Below, piece after piece: positions 8,355 to 16,786 of a DNA stretch of 64,000 nt; within the stretch, counting starts at the first letter, position 1, and each line of letters begins with the position of its first letter. The stretch is from NCBI RefSeq assembly GCF_005048155.1, contig NZ_SUMB01000003.1:124001-188000 (forward strand), read 5' to 3'. A program made the translations under genes and the position numbers. The stretch is from Streptomyces piniterrae. Its GTDB lineage: Bacteria > Actinomycetota > Actinomycetes > Streptomycetales > Streptomycetaceae. A model generated the notes under the pieces. That model did no database searches. It was given only the letters and a program-made list of their open reading frames with translations, and was not told where the DNA came from.

Positions 8355-9542
8355 CTACCGCAGATGCGACGTGTCGTTCAGCAGCCGCAGCGACGCGTTC
8401 CCGTCGGCGTAGTACGCGACCGCCGACAGGGACGCCGCGGAGAGCTCCATACGGAACAGCGACTCCGGCGGGGCGCCCAGCGCCAGCCTGACCAGCGTCT
8501 TGACCGGCGTCACATGGGTGACCACCAGCACCGTCCTGCCCGCGTACCGGGCGATGAGCTTGTCGCGGGTGACCGCGACCCGGCGGGCGACCGCCGCGAA
8601 GGACTCGCCGCCGCCGGTGGGCACCGCCTTGGCGGAGGCGAGCCAGGCGTCGAGGTCGTCGGGGAAGCGTTCGCGCACCTCGGCGAAGGTCAGCCCCTCC
8701 CAGGCGCCGAAGTCGGCCTCGCGCAGCCCGTCGTCGATCCGGACCTCCAGGCCGAGCCGGGCCGCGACGGCCTCGGCGGTCTGGCGGCAGCGCAGCAGCG
8801 GCGAGCTGACGATGGCCTGGACGGTGCCGCGGGCGGCCAGCGCGGCGGCGGTCGCCTCGGCCTGGCGGCGTCCCGCTGCGGAGAGTTCGGGGTCGCCGCC
8901 ACCGCTTCCGGAGAAGCGCTTCTCCGGGGTCAGCGCGGTCTCGCCGTGCCGCAGCAGGACGAAGGTCGCCGGCGCGCCGAGGTCGGGGGGACCCCAGCCG
9001 AGCGGCGGGGCGGCAGCCGTCTCGGCCGCCTCGTCGGCCGCGCGTGCGGCGGCGCTGCGGGCCGGCGCCGTGGCCGTGGCGGCCCCGGTGTCCAGCGCCG
9101 CGCGCGAGTCCCGCGGCTCCCACTGCTTGCCGTTCTTGCCGGCGTCCATCGCCTCGTTGGCGAGCCGGTCGGCGTGCTTGTTCTTCTCCCGGGGGATCCA
9201 CTCGTAGGTGACCTGATCGGGCGGGAAGACCGTCCTGGCCTCGGCGGCCAGCGGCTTCATGTCCGGGTGCTTGATCTTCCAGCGTCCCGACATCTGCTCG
9301 ACGACGAGCTTGGAGTCCATCCGCACATGGATGCGCGCCTGGGGATCCAGCGCGTACGCGGCGCGCAGCCCGGCCAGCAGCCCCTTGTACTCGGCGACGT
9401 TGTTGGTCGCGGTGCCGATGTACTCGGCGGCCTCGGCCAGCGCCTCACCGGTCGCCGGGTCGAGGACGACCGCGCCGTAGCCGGCCGGGCCCGGGTTGCC
9501 CCGGGAGCCGCCGTCCGCCTCGACGATGAACTTCCGCGCCAT
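8355..9542 (-). CDS. Bifunctional RNase HI / histidine (acid) phosphatase
   Basis: This 395-residue fusion has two enzymes. Residues 1 to about 140 form an RNase H1-type domain (IVEADGGSRGNPGPAGYG, the Glu in NNVAEYKGLL, the Asp in VRMDSKLVV, and KNKHADRLANEAMD), which removes RNA from RNA-DNA hybrids. After an Ala-rich linker, residues about 195-395 form a histidine-phosphatase domain with VLLRHGETALTPEKRFSG and the second His in VTHVTPVKTL. Actinobacteria fuse RNase H to a CobC-like phosphatase that can act on alpha-ribazole phosphate in cobalamin assembly. The gene follows the zinc-ribbon gene by three bases, making an operon Nif3-like, zinc-ribbon, RNase H. Confidence 0.92.
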   Translation of the reverse strand: MARKFIVEADGGSRGNPGPAGYGAVVLDPATGEALAEAAEYIGTATNNVAEYKGLLAGLRAAYALDPQARIHVRMDSKLVVEQMSGRWKIKHPDMKPLAAEARTVFPPDQVTYEWIPREKNKHADRLANEAMDAGKNGKQWEPRDSRAALDTGAATATAPARSAAARAADEAAETAAAPPLGWGPPDLGAPATFVLLRHGETALTPEKRFSGSGGGDPELSAAGRRQAEATAAALAARGTVQAIVSSPLLRCRQTAEAVAARLGLEVRIDDGLREADFGAWEGLTFAEVRERFPDDLDAWLASAKAVPTGGGESFAAVARRVAVTRDKLIARYAGRTVLVVTHVTPVKTLVRLALGAPPESLFRMELSAASLSAVAYYADGNASLRLLNDTSHLR

Positions 9543-9545
9543 GGC

Positions 9546-10289
9546 CTACAGACCCGAGTCGGGCGTACGGACCAGGATGCGGGCGCAGTTCTCGCACCGG
9601 ACGACGGTGTCGGCGGGGGCCGCCCGCACGTCGTTGAGCTCGGTGATGTTCAGCTCCAGCCGGCAGCCCTCGCAGCGGCGCTGGTAGAGGCGGGCCGCGC
9701 CGACGCCGCCCTCCTTGGCGCGGATCCGGTCGTAGAGCTTGACGAGGTCGGCCGGGATGTCGGCGACGGTCAGCTCGCGCTCCTTGGTGACCGTGGCGGC
9801 CTCGGCCTCGATCTCCTGGCTCGCGGCGTTCCGGCGGGCGACCGCGTCATCGACCTTGGCCTGGATGGAGTCGACCCGGCCGGTGAGCTCGGTGACCCGC
9901 TCCTGGGCGGCCTCACGGCGCTCCATGACCTCCAGGACGACGTCCTCCAGGTCGCCCTGGCGCTTGGCGAGCGAGGCCAGTTCGCGCTGGAGGCTCTCCA
10001 GGTCCTTGGGCGAGGTGACGGCACCGGAGTCCAGGCGCTTCTGGTCGCGGGCGGCGCGCTGGCGCACCTGGTCCACGTCCTGCTCCGCCTTGGTCTGCTC
10101 GCGGCTGGTGTCGCTCTCCTCGGTCTGCGCGGCGACGAGCAGGTCGCGCTGCTGGGTGAGGTCTGCCTCCAGGGTCTGCAGCTCGGCGAGCTCGGGCAGG
10201 TTCTTCAGCTTGTGCGCGAGCTGGGTGAGCCGGACGTCCAGGGCCTGGACGTCGAGGAGGCGGATCTGGTCGGCGGGCGCGGCGTTCAG
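9546..10289 (-). CDS. C4 zinc-ribbon coiled-coil protein (DUF164), probable CTG start
   Basis: The product (247 residues if started at 10289) is a long coiled coil, about residues 10-170 and rich in Glu/Gln/Leu heptads. A C4 zinc ribbon follows (CEGCRLEL with CENCARIL), the layout of the actinobacterial DUF164 family. The family normally starts NAAPADQIRLLDVQ. No ATG, GTG or TTG stands at that place, only CTG (10289-10287), with AGGAG seven bases upstream. This CTG overlaps the TGA of the upstream gene as CTGA, mirroring a common ATGA coupling. A CTG start with translational coupling is thus inferred. The function may be nucleic-acid binding; it is not established. Confidence 0.85.
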   Translation of the reverse strand: MNAAPADQIRLLDVQALDVRLTQLAHKLKNLPELAELQTLEADLTQQRDLLVAAQTEESDTSREQTKAEQDVDQVRQRAARDQKRLDSGAVTSPKDLESLQRELASLAKRQGDLEDVVLEVMERREAAQERVTELTGRVDSIQAKVDDAVARRNAASQEIEAEAATVTKERELTVADIPADLVKLYDRIRAKEGGVGAARLYQRRCEGCRLELNITELNDVRAAPADTVVRCENCARILVRTPDSGL

Positions 10290-11182
10290 CGTGGGGCTCC
10301 TGGGGTGTGCGTCGGGGTGTTCGGCAGGGAGGACGCCGCGTGGGCGGTCCAGGGGTCGGTGACCGTACGGGAGACATGCGTGCGCAGTCCCCAGCCGTGC
10401 CGGTCGGAGACCGCGTCGAGCTGGGCCGCGGCCTGCTCGCACCACGGCCATTCGGTGGCCCAGTGGGCGGCGTCGAGCAGCGCCAGCGGGCCGTTGCGGG
10501 TGTTCTGGGTGGCTTCGGAGGCCGGGTGATGGCGCAGGTCGGCGGTGAGGAACGCGTCCACGCCGGCCGCCCGTACGTCATCGAAGAGGCTGTCGCCCGA
10601 GCCGCCGGAGACGGCGACGGTGCGGATCTCGCGGTCCGGGTCGCCGGCCGCGCGGATGCCCTGGGCGGTGGCCGGCAGCCGGGCCGCGGCGTACGCGGCG
10701 AAGTCCGCCAGGGTCATCGGGTGCGCCAGCTCGCAGACCCGGCCGAGGCCGCGGCGGCCCGACGGGTCGCTCGCGTCCGGCACCAGGGGGCGCAGGATCC
10801 GCAGGTCGAGGGCGCCGGCGAGGGCGTCGGAGACGCCGGGGTCGGCGGTGTCGGCGTTGGTGTGCGCGACGTACAGCGCGATGTCGTGCTTGATCAGCGT
10901 GTGCACCACCCTGCCCTTGAAGGTGGTGGCCGCGACCGTCGTCGTACCTCGCAGATAGAGCGGATGGTGGGTCACGAGGAGGTCGGCGCCGAGCTCGACG
11001 GCCTCGTCGACGATCTCCTGGACGGGGTCGACGGCGAACAGGACACGGCTGACGGGAGCGTCGGGGTCTCCGCAGACCGTGCCGACGGCGTCCCACTGTT
11101 CGGCCCGCTCGGGGGGCCAGAGAGCGTCGAGCGCGGCGAGGACTTCAGACAGTGCGGGCACGGAGGGAAGGTTACCTCTCAC
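10286..11182 (-). CDS. Nif3-like dinuclear metal-centre protein (YqfO/NIF3 family)
   Basis: A 298-residue member of the NIF3 family. DLLVTHHPLYLRG and VAHTNADTADPGVSDALA supply the first metal ligands, and VAVSGGSGDSLFDDVRAAGVDAFLTADLRHH the later His/Asp/Glu ligands. Family members form hexamers with two metals per subunit; GTP cyclohydrolase or hydrolase roles have been proposed but remain unsettled. The GTG at 11182 is used; a GTG at 11161 (MPALSEV) matches typical family starts and is equally possible. It is the first gene of a three-gene operon and overlaps the zinc-ribbon gene by four bases. Confidence 0.88.
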   Translation of the reverse strand: MRGNLPSVPALSEVLAALDALWPPERAEQWDAVGTVCGDPDAPVSRVLFAVDPVQEIVDEAVELGADLLVTHHPLYLRGTTTVAATTFKGRVVHTLIKHDIALYVAHTNADTADPGVSDALAGALDLRILRPLVPDASDPSGRRGLGRVCELAHPMTLADFAAYAAARLPATAQGIRAAGDPDREIRTVAVSGGSGDSLFDDVRAAGVDAFLTADLRHHPASEATQNTRNGPLALLDAAHWATEWPWCEQAAAQLDAVSDRHGWGLRTHVSRTVTDPWTAHAASSLPNTPTHTPGAPR

Positions 11183-11367
11183 GGGTGCCCCGGCGACCCG
11201 TCGTCATGCCCCGGGGTACGACCGGCACGGCGGCGCCAGCACAACCCCCCGTTCCGGCACCGGAGAACCCGGGAACCGCCACCCTTATGCGTGAAGTGCC
11301 GGAACTTGCGTTGATGGGCCGGAAAGGCGAAATCTACCTTCGCTGTCTGACTGGAGGTGAGCACTCG

Positions 11368-12840
11368 ATGACTATCTGTGCCACTGAGGAGGACCGGACG
11401 TTCCGCGCCGCCGAGGAGGACCTGGCGCCGGGCGCCGCTGAGGACCGGCGGGCGCCAGGGCGCCCGCACCGGCCGGCAATGACGATCGCCGCCGACGGCT
11501 CGTACGCCGCCCGGCTCACCCGTGACGACGAGGACGCCGAGAGCTGGTTCCCCGAGCGCTGGACGGTCGGCGGCCCCGAGCCGTACGCCGTGCCGCTGCC
11601 GGGCCGCCAGCCGGAGGAGCCGGACAGCGAACTGCTGCCGCTCGCGGACGGCCGGGTGCTGATCCTGCGCCGGGTCGCCGACCACTTCGCCCTCTCGCTG
11701 CTCTACCCGACGGGCCCGGGGACCGGTGAACTCCCCCTCGGCACCGTGCCGGCACCCGAGCTGACCCTGCTGCCGCCCGCCCCCGGCGGGATGCTCGGCT
11801 ACGCCCTGGCGCGCGGCGCGCGGAGCACCGCGCTGTGGCTGGTGCACGGCGGCCCGCACGGCCCCGAGCGGATCGCCACGGTGCCGGGGCGCTGTACGGG
11901 CGGCGCCTGGCTGGACCGGGGCGGCCGACTGCTGGCCCTGGACCGGGAGTTGGACGGGCGGACGAAGACCGTGGTGGTCGACCTGGAGCGGGATGCCGAG
12001 ACCAGCCCGCTGTTGCAGATCACGGAGGAGAGCAACGACCGGCTGCTGCTCGCCGATCCGGACAGCGGGCTGCTGATCGTGCGGTCGGACGCCCCCGGGC
12101 ACGACCGGCTGGGCTGGGGGGTGCTCGGCAGCAGCCGGCCGGTGCGCTTCCCCGAGTGTCTGCGCCCGGCGGACGCGACGGACACAGCCGGCACAGCCGG
12201 CCCGACGGACACCGTGGTGACGCCGTTCGCGGTGCAGCCGGGGCAGATGCTGATGCCGGAGAGCTGTGCGGTGGCGTTCCGGATCGACACGGCGAGCGGC
12301 ACGTGGCTGGGCGTATGGCGGCCCTCGGAGCGCCGGTTGCGGCAGCTGCCGGTGCCGGCGGGGTGGCTGGCGGGCGCCGGGCTGTGGACGGCGGGCGGCG
12401 AACTCCTGCTGCCGTACGCCACGGAGGCGGAGCCGTGCGGGGTGGCGCGGGTGGCCGTGCCGGTGGAGTGGCGGGAGGCGGGTGAGGACGTCCGTCCCGA
12501 GGTGACCGCCGACGCCCCTGCCGGGATGACCGCCGACGCCCTTCCCCCGGTGGCCTCGGAGGTCCGTCCGGCGGCGGACGGCGAGGCGCGTGCCGGGACG
12601 GACGACGAGGCACCTCCCGGCACGCCTCCCGAGGCGGACGGCGACATCCGCCGCTGGGTGCGGGTGGCGGTCCGTCCCAGGAGAAGCGGCGGGATTGTCC
12701 CGGCTTTCGAGGATCCCGACAACCGCTCCACAGCATCCGCACATCCGAAGGCCGCGGCGAGCGACCCGCACAACACCCCCGCGCATCCCCAAATGCGCAG
12801 GCCAGTGCCCCTGCAACAGGCTCCCTTGACAGTTTGGTAG
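11368..12840 (+). CDS. Conserved hypothetical, probable beta-propeller-like protein
   Basis: The ATG at 11368 is preceded by GGAGGTGA, a full anti-SD match; the longer upstream frame has no such signal. The 490-residue product lacks a signal peptide or membrane segments. It shows repeated blocks in which a G-G-x-W or L-G-x-W turn follows a hydrophobic strand (LLALDRELDGRTKTVVVDL, GLLIVRSDAPGHDRLGWGVL, TASGTWLGVWRP). This resembles WD40/six-bladed propeller proteins such as the TolB or dipeptidyl-peptidase N-domain. The C-terminal 120 residues are low-complexity with repeated D-A-P/E-A segments. No catalytic triad was found. Function unknown. Confidence 0.75.
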   Translation: MTICATEEDRTFRAAEEDLAPGAAEDRRAPGRPHRPAMTIAADGSYAARLTRDDEDAESWFPERWTVGGPEPYAVPLPGRQPEEPDSELLPLADGRVLILRRVADHFALSLLYPTGPGTGELPLGTVPAPELTLLPPAPGGMLGYALARGARSTALWLVHGGPHGPERIATVPGRCTGGAWLDRGGRLLALDRELDGRTKTVVVDLERDAETSPLLQITEESNDRLLLADPDSGLLIVRSDAPGHDRLGWGVLGSSRPVRFPECLRPADATDTAGTAGPTDTVVTPFAVQPGQMLMPESCAVAFRIDTASGTWLGVWRPSERRLRQLPVPAGWLAGAGLWTAGGELLLPYATEAEPCGVARVAVPVEWREAGEDVRPEVTADAPAGMTADALPPVASEVRPAADGEARAGTDDEAPPGTPPEADGDIRRWVRVAVRPRRSGGIVPAFEDPDNRSTASAHPKAAASDPHNTPAHPQMRRPVPLQQAPLTVW

Positions 12841-12999
12841 GCGCCATGGGGCACGCATTCCCACCCCGTTAGAATTTTCGAGCGGGGGGACGCAGCCGGC
12901 TGACCGGCCACCGACGGTGCTGCCTGGGGTTATCCGGGCGGCAACGGGGGGAGTCCCGACGCGTACAGCTGTAAGCGATCTGACGGAGTGACTCTTTCC

Positions 13000-13173
13000 A
13001 TGTCCGAAGCCCGAACCGAAACGACCGAAGCGAGCCTCCAGGAGGCATCCGCCCAGGCCGCCGAGGCGGCAAGCTCCGGCAGGCACCGTGGCCCGGCCGC
13101 CACCGAGGAGGCCAAGGGCACCGCCAACGGGCGGCACCGCCGGGAGAAGCAGGCCCACGGCGCGTTCGGCTGA
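13000..13173 (+). CDS. Small hypothetical protein (57 aa)
   Basis: This short gene starts at the ATG at 13000 with GGAG 11 bases upstream. It encodes a very hydrophilic, probably disordered peptide (MSEARTETTEASLQEAS and so on) rich in Ala, Glu, Arg and His. It stands alone between two well-defined genes, has Streptomyces-like codon use and is followed by a strong terminator, which supports a real transcript. Upstream (12841-12999) TAGAAT (12870-12875) could be a -10. Function unknown. Confidence 0.6.
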   Translation: MSEARTETTEASLQEASAQAAEAASSGRHRGPAATEEAKGTANGRHRREKQAHGAFG

Positions 13174-13199
13174 CCGGCGGCCCCGCCGGACCGAGGCCG

Positions 13200-13248
13200 A
13201 CGGCCGTGGCCGCCGGACCGCACTGTGCGGTGCGGCGGCCACGGCCGT
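13200..13248. terminator. Strong bidirectional terminator
   Basis: Arms 13200-13222 and 13226-13248 pair over 23 bp with a single mismatch and a CTG loop. It separates the small plus-strand gene from the convergent SDR operon. Confidence 0.85.
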
Positions 13249-13272
13249 TGGCACGTCGGGCCCCGGATCCCC

Positions 13273-14220
13273 TCAGCCGTGTTTGAGGCCCAGCACCTCG
13301 GCCGCCGCGAAGGTCTCCTCCGGCGGCCGCTGGGCGTAGTACGGCGTCAGCAGCCCGTCCAGCTCCTCGTACGTGAAGGCCTCCTTCACGGTGTCGAACT
13401 GGGCGGCGATACGGGGCCGTTCGGCGATGGCCACCATGCCGCCGTGCACGACCAGCAGCTGGCCGTTGACGTGCGCCGCGGCCGGCGACGCCAGATAGCC
13501 GACCAGCGGCGACACATGCTCGGGCGCGAGCGGGTCGAGCCGGCCCTCCTCCGGAACACCCAAGCCCGCGAAGACGTCCTCGGTCATACGGGTGCGGGCG
13601 CGCGGGCAGATCGCGTTGGCGGTCACACCGTATTTGGCCAGCGCCAGTGCCGTGGAGGTGGTGAGGCCGACGATGCCGCCCTTGGCCGCCGCGTAGTTGG
13701 GCTGGCCCGCCGAGCCCGCGAGGAACGCCTCGGAGGAGGTGTTGACGATCCGGCCGTGGACCGGGCCGCCGGCCGCCTTGGAGCGGGCACGCCAGTGGGC
13801 CGCGGCGAAGTGGGTGGTGTTGAAGTGGCCCTTGAGGTGGACGCGGATCACCGAGTCCCACTCGTCCTCGCTCATGGAGAAGACCATCCGGTCGCGCAGG
13901 ATGCCCGCGTTGTTGACCAGGATGTCGAGCTGTCCGTAGGTGTCGACGGCCAGTTGGACCAGGGCGCGGGCCTGCGCGAAGTCGGCGATGTCCCCGAGGT
14001 GCGCGACCGCCCGGCCGCCCGCCGCGCGGATCTCGGCGGCGACGTCCTCGGCGGGCGCCGCGGACGCCTCGCCGCTGCCGTCCCGGCCCGGCTGCCCGAA
14101 GTCGTTGACGACCACGGCGGCGCCCAGCCGGGCCAGTTCCACGGCCTCGGCGCGGCCCAGGCCGCGCCCGGCACCCGTGACGATCGCGGTCAGGCCCTCA
14201 AGTGGCTGTGCCTGTGCCAT
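13273..14220 (-). CDS. SDR 3-hydroxyacyl-CoA dehydrogenase, HSD17B4/Hsd4A-like
   Basis: A 315-residue short-chain dehydrogenase: cofactor motif VTGAGRGLGRAEA, NDFG with the insertion typical of the HSD17B4 (multifunctional enzyme 2) branch, VNNAGILRD, catalytic Ser in NTSSEAFLAG and YAAAK. That branch oxidises 3-hydroxyacyl-CoA in steroid side-chain and branched fatty-acid beta-oxidation; Hsd4A of mycobacteria is the closest known role. It is the last gene of an operon with a MaoC hydratase and a zinc alcohol dehydrogenase, whose promoter has a perfect KstR-type operator. Steroid-CoA as substrate is inferred from this context. Confidence 0.85.
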   Translation of the reverse strand: MAQAQPLEGLTAIVTGAGRGLGRAEAVELARLGAAVVVNDFGQPGRDGSGEASAAPAEDVAAEIRAAGGRAVAHLGDIADFAQARALVQLAVDTYGQLDILVNNAGILRDRMVFSMSEDEWDSVIRVHLKGHFNTTHFAAAHWRARSKAAGGPVHGRIVNTSSEAFLAGSAGQPNYAAAKGGIVGLTTSTALALAKYGVTANAICPRARTRMTEDVFAGLGVPEEGRLDPLAPEHVSPLVGYLASPAAAHVNGQLLVVHGGMVAIAERPRIAAQFDTVKEAFTYEELDGLLTPYYAQRPPEETFAAAEVLGLKHG

Positions 14221-14273
14221 TCCTGTCCTCTCAGGGTGGGGTGGGGTGACCTCTCGGGGCTGTGCGGGCGTCC

Positions 14274-15350
14274 TCAGATCTCGATGCAGGTGCGCAGCGC
14301 GGTGCCGGTGCGCATCTGGTCGAGGGCGTCGTTGATCTCGGCGAGCGGGACGCGGTGGGTGATCAGCCCTTCGAGGTCTATCCGGCCGGCCCGCCACAGG
14401 GCGATGGCCCGCTCGTAGGAGCGCAGCACATCCCCGCCGCCGTACAGGGACGGCAGAATGCGCTTCTCGTCGAAGAACAGCTCGAACATGTTGACCTGGA
14501 AGTGGTCGTCGAGGGCGCCCGCGCCGACGACGCACAGCGTGCCGCCGCGCCGGGTCGTCTCGTAGGCGACGCGGGCGGTGGCGGACCTCCCGACGACCTC
14601 GAAGACATAGTCGAAGCCCTCCCCCGCGGTGATCCGGGCCTTGGCGTCGGCGAGGCCGTCCGGTTCGACCGCTTCGGTGGCGCCGAACCGGAGGGCGGCC
14701 TCGCGGCGGCCGGCCACCGGGTCGACGGCGACGATCTGGGCCGCGCCGCAGGCCCTGGCGCCCTGGATGGTGGAGATGCCGACGCCGCCGCAGCCGATCA
14801 CGGCGACCGAGGAACCGGCCGTCACCTGGGCGGTGTTGATGGCCGCGCCGAGTCCGGTGGTGACGCCGCAGCCGATGAGCGCGGCGATCTCGTAGGGGAC
14901 GTCGTCCGGGATCGGTACCGCGCAGTTGGCGGTGACGACGACTTCCTCCGCGAAGGTGCCGGTCCCGGCGAAGCCGAAGACGTCGCCGCCGGGGCGCTTG
15001 AAGTTGGGTGTGCCGGCGTTCATGAATCCGGCCAGGCACAGATGGGTCTGGCCGCGCTTGCAGGACGGACAGCCGCCGCAGGCGGGCAGCCAGCTCATCA
15101 TCACCCGGTCACCGGGCTTGAGGCCGGTGACGCCGTCGCCGACGTCGAGGATCTCGCCGGCCCCCTCGTGCCCGGGGACGAAGGGCGCCGGCTGCGGCAG
15201 CACCCCGCTCATCGCGGAGAGGTCGGAGTGGCACAGCCCGGTGGCCCGTACCCGCATCCTGACCTTGCCGGGACCGAAGCCCACCGCTTCGACGTCATCG
15301 AGGACTTCGAGCTTTTCCTGCCCTGTCTCGTGCTGTACGGCTGCGCGCAT
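14274..15350 (-). CDS. Zinc-dependent alcohol dehydrogenase (MDR superfamily)
   Basis: A 358-residue medium-chain dehydrogenase. Catalytic zinc ligands are in GLCHSDLS and PGHEGAGEI; the structural zinc lobe has four Cys in CGGCPSCKRGQTHLC. The NAD-binding loop is VIGCGGVGISTI with VDPVAGR, the Asp favouring NAD. It resembles the long-chain/mycothiol-dependent alcohol dehydrogenase group. Between a MaoC hydratase and an HSD17B4-like dehydrogenase, and under a KstR-type operator, it could oxidise the C26 alcohol made by CYP125; this is inference. It lies 69 bp after the MaoC gene and 53 bp before the SDR gene. Confidence 0.85.
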   Translation of the reverse strand: MRAAVQHETGQEKLEVLDDVEAVGFGPGKVRMRVRATGLCHSDLSAMSGVLPQPAPFVPGHEGAGEILDVGDGVTGLKPGDRVMMSWLPACGGCPSCKRGQTHLCLAGFMNAGTPNFKRPGGDVFGFAGTGTFAEEVVVTANCAVPIPDDVPYEIAALIGCGVTTGLGAAINTAQVTAGSSVAVIGCGGVGISTIQGARACGAAQIVAVDPVAGRREAALRFGATEAVEPDGLADAKARITAGEGFDYVFEVVGRSATARVAYETTRRGGTLCVVGAGALDDHFQVNMFELFFDEKRILPSLYGGGDVLRSYERAIALWRAGRIDLEGLITHRVPLAEINDALDQMRTGTALRTCIEI

Positions 15351-15419
15351 GCTGCGGCTCCTCTCGAATGTCGGCCCGCCGGGGCGGCGAGCGGCCGCCG
15401 GGGCGCGTTGTCCCGACGG

Positions 15420-16322
15420 CTAGGGCGTGTCGGATGGGTCGGTGACCTGGCTGTGCTCGACCACGGTGTCCGCCAGGACCGGCGCGTGGTCGCGGTCGGC
15501 GGCGGTGACCGAGACCTGGACCCGTCCGGGCTCCCGCCACAGCCGCAGGCGGAGCGTCTCCCCGGGGAAGACCACGCCGGCGAAGCGGGTCGTGTACGAC
15601 CGCACCCGTGACACATCCCCGCCGAGCACGGAGTCGACGACGGCCTTGAGCGTCACCCCGTAGGTGCACAGCCCGTGCAGAATCGGCCGGTCGAACCCGG
15701 CGAGCTTGGCGAATTCCGGGTCGGCGTGCAGCGGATTCCAGTCGCCGGAGAGGCGGTAGAGCAGCGCCTGGTCCTCGCGGAGGTGGCGTTCGGTGGTGAG
15801 GTCGGGGGCGCGATCGGGGAGTTCGAGGCGGGCGGAGGGGCCGCGGTCGCCGCCGAAGCCGCCCTCGCCGCGGACGAAGATCTGGGTGTCGCAGGTCCAC
15901 AACGGGCCGTCGTCGTCGCCGACTTCGGAGCGCAGCACGATGACGGCGGCCTTGCCCTTGTCGTAGACGGCCGGGACGGACGAGGTCTGGGTGGCGCGGC
16001 CGCGGACGGGGAGGGGGCGGTGCACGGTGACGGTCTGGCCGCCGTGCAGCACAGCGGCGAGGTCGACGTCGATGCCGGGGGCGGACAGTCCGCCGGCGAG
16101 CGCCATCCCGCCGCCGGCGACGGTCGCGAAGCTGGGCAGGACGTGCAGCGCGCTCTCCAGGGTGTAGCGCAGTTCGTCGGGGTCGGTGGCGGGGTGGGGC
16201 TTCTCGGGTGTGGCGGCGCCGGCTCCGATGCCGAGGTGGTAGAGCTGGACGTCCTTGTGGTCCCAGGCGAGTTCGGTGGTCCGCGGCTCGGCGGAGGTGG
16301 CCTTGGCGGCGTCGATGGGCAT
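15420..16322 (-). CDS. MaoC-like (R)-specific enoyl-CoA hydratase, double hot-dog (Hsd4B-like)
   Basis: A 300-residue hydratase with two hot-dog halves. The C-terminal half has the complete hydratase-2 motif LSGDWNPLHADPEFAKLAGF, including the catalytic Asp and His, then PILHGLCTYG. The N-terminal half (LYHLGIGAGAATPE, LPSFATVAGG) lacks it, as in eukaryotic MFE-2 hydratases and mycobacterial Hsd4B (Rv3538). These enzymes hydrate 2-enoyl-CoA thioesters, including steroid side-chain intermediates. It is first in the operon with the dehydrogenases; AAGGAG lies upstream of the ATG. A KstR-type operator and a CTGAC-N5-GTCAG element lie 135-210 bp upstream. Confidence 0.87.
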   Translation of the reverse strand: MPIDAAKATSAEPRTTELAWDHKDVQLYHLGIGAGAATPEKPHPATDPDELRYTLESALHVLPSFATVAGGGMALAGGLSAPGIDVDLAAVLHGGQTVTVHRPLPVRGRATQTSSVPAVYDKGKAAVIVLRSEVGDDDGPLWTCDTQIFVRGEGGFGGDRGPSARLELPDRAPDLTTERHLREDQALLYRLSGDWNPLHADPEFAKLAGFDRPILHGLCTYGVTLKAVVDSVLGGDVSRVRSYTTRFAGVVFPGETLRLRLWREPGRVQVSVTAADRDHAPVLADTVVEHSQVTDPSDTP

Positions 16323-16455
16323 CGGGCGGTTCGCTCCTTCACCACGGTGTGAAGACCCCGGCGCGGCCGTCCGCACCGTCGGTCGCGCCGGGGTCGCTTC
16401 TGGTCGGCCGGCCGCGCCCCGGCAACGCCTCAGCGGCGCTCCGTCAGCTCACTTC

Positions 16456-16469
16456 TAGAACGCGTTCTA
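16456..16469. promoter_or_regulatory. KstR-type operator (perfect palindrome)
   Basis: TAGAACGCGTTCTA matches the published KstR consensus T-N2-AAC-N2-GTT-N2-A exactly; the full palindrome is CTAGAACGCGTTCTAG (16455-16470). It lies upstream of the MaoC/ADH/SDR operon on the minus strand and of the histidine kinase on the plus strand. The first is the likely target. Confidence 0.75.
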
Positions 16470-16517
16470 GCCGATGGCTCTCATGTATAGCCGATCCGGA
16501 CTTGAGCGGGAAGAGGC

Positions 16518-16532
16518 CTGACGGTTTGTCAG
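16518..16532. promoter_or_regulatory. CTGAC-N5-GTCAG inverted repeat
   Basis: CTGAC-GGTTT-GTCAG followed by ATTC. The same element occurs near four other promoters in this window, always beside acyl-CoA or steroid-type genes. Factor unknown. Confidence 0.6.
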
Positions 16533-16618
16533 ATTCTGGCTGCGGCGAGGACGCCGGGCCGGCCGCACATGACATTTGTCAGCGGGTATTGCACACATTC
16601 ACATCTGCCGCAGGGCGA

Positions 16619-16634
16619 TTACGTTCCGTAACGT
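16619..16634 (+). promoter_or_regulatory. Palindrome upstream of the two-component genes
   Basis: TTACG-TTC-CGTAA overlaps ACGTT-CCGT-AACGT, 150 bp before the histidine kinase start. It is a candidate site for the adjacent response regulator; no consensus is known to me. Confidence 0.35.
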
Positions 16635-16786
16635 CGTAGACGGAATGGGGAAGACGCCGGCGGGACGGGGCGATGAAGGCGATGAGCGGGACGGGAACGG
16701 GCGGTTACGCGGTGCACGCGTACCGTCGGACCGCGCGGACAGTGTGATCAGGTGCCGTCGGCGAGGGCGAGAACGGGGAGACGACA

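Noticed and set aside
12826..12875. TTGACA with TAGAAT as a promoter for the small 13-kb gene
   Set aside because: The hexamers are 38 bp apart, far beyond a normal spacer; only the -10-like element was mentioned.
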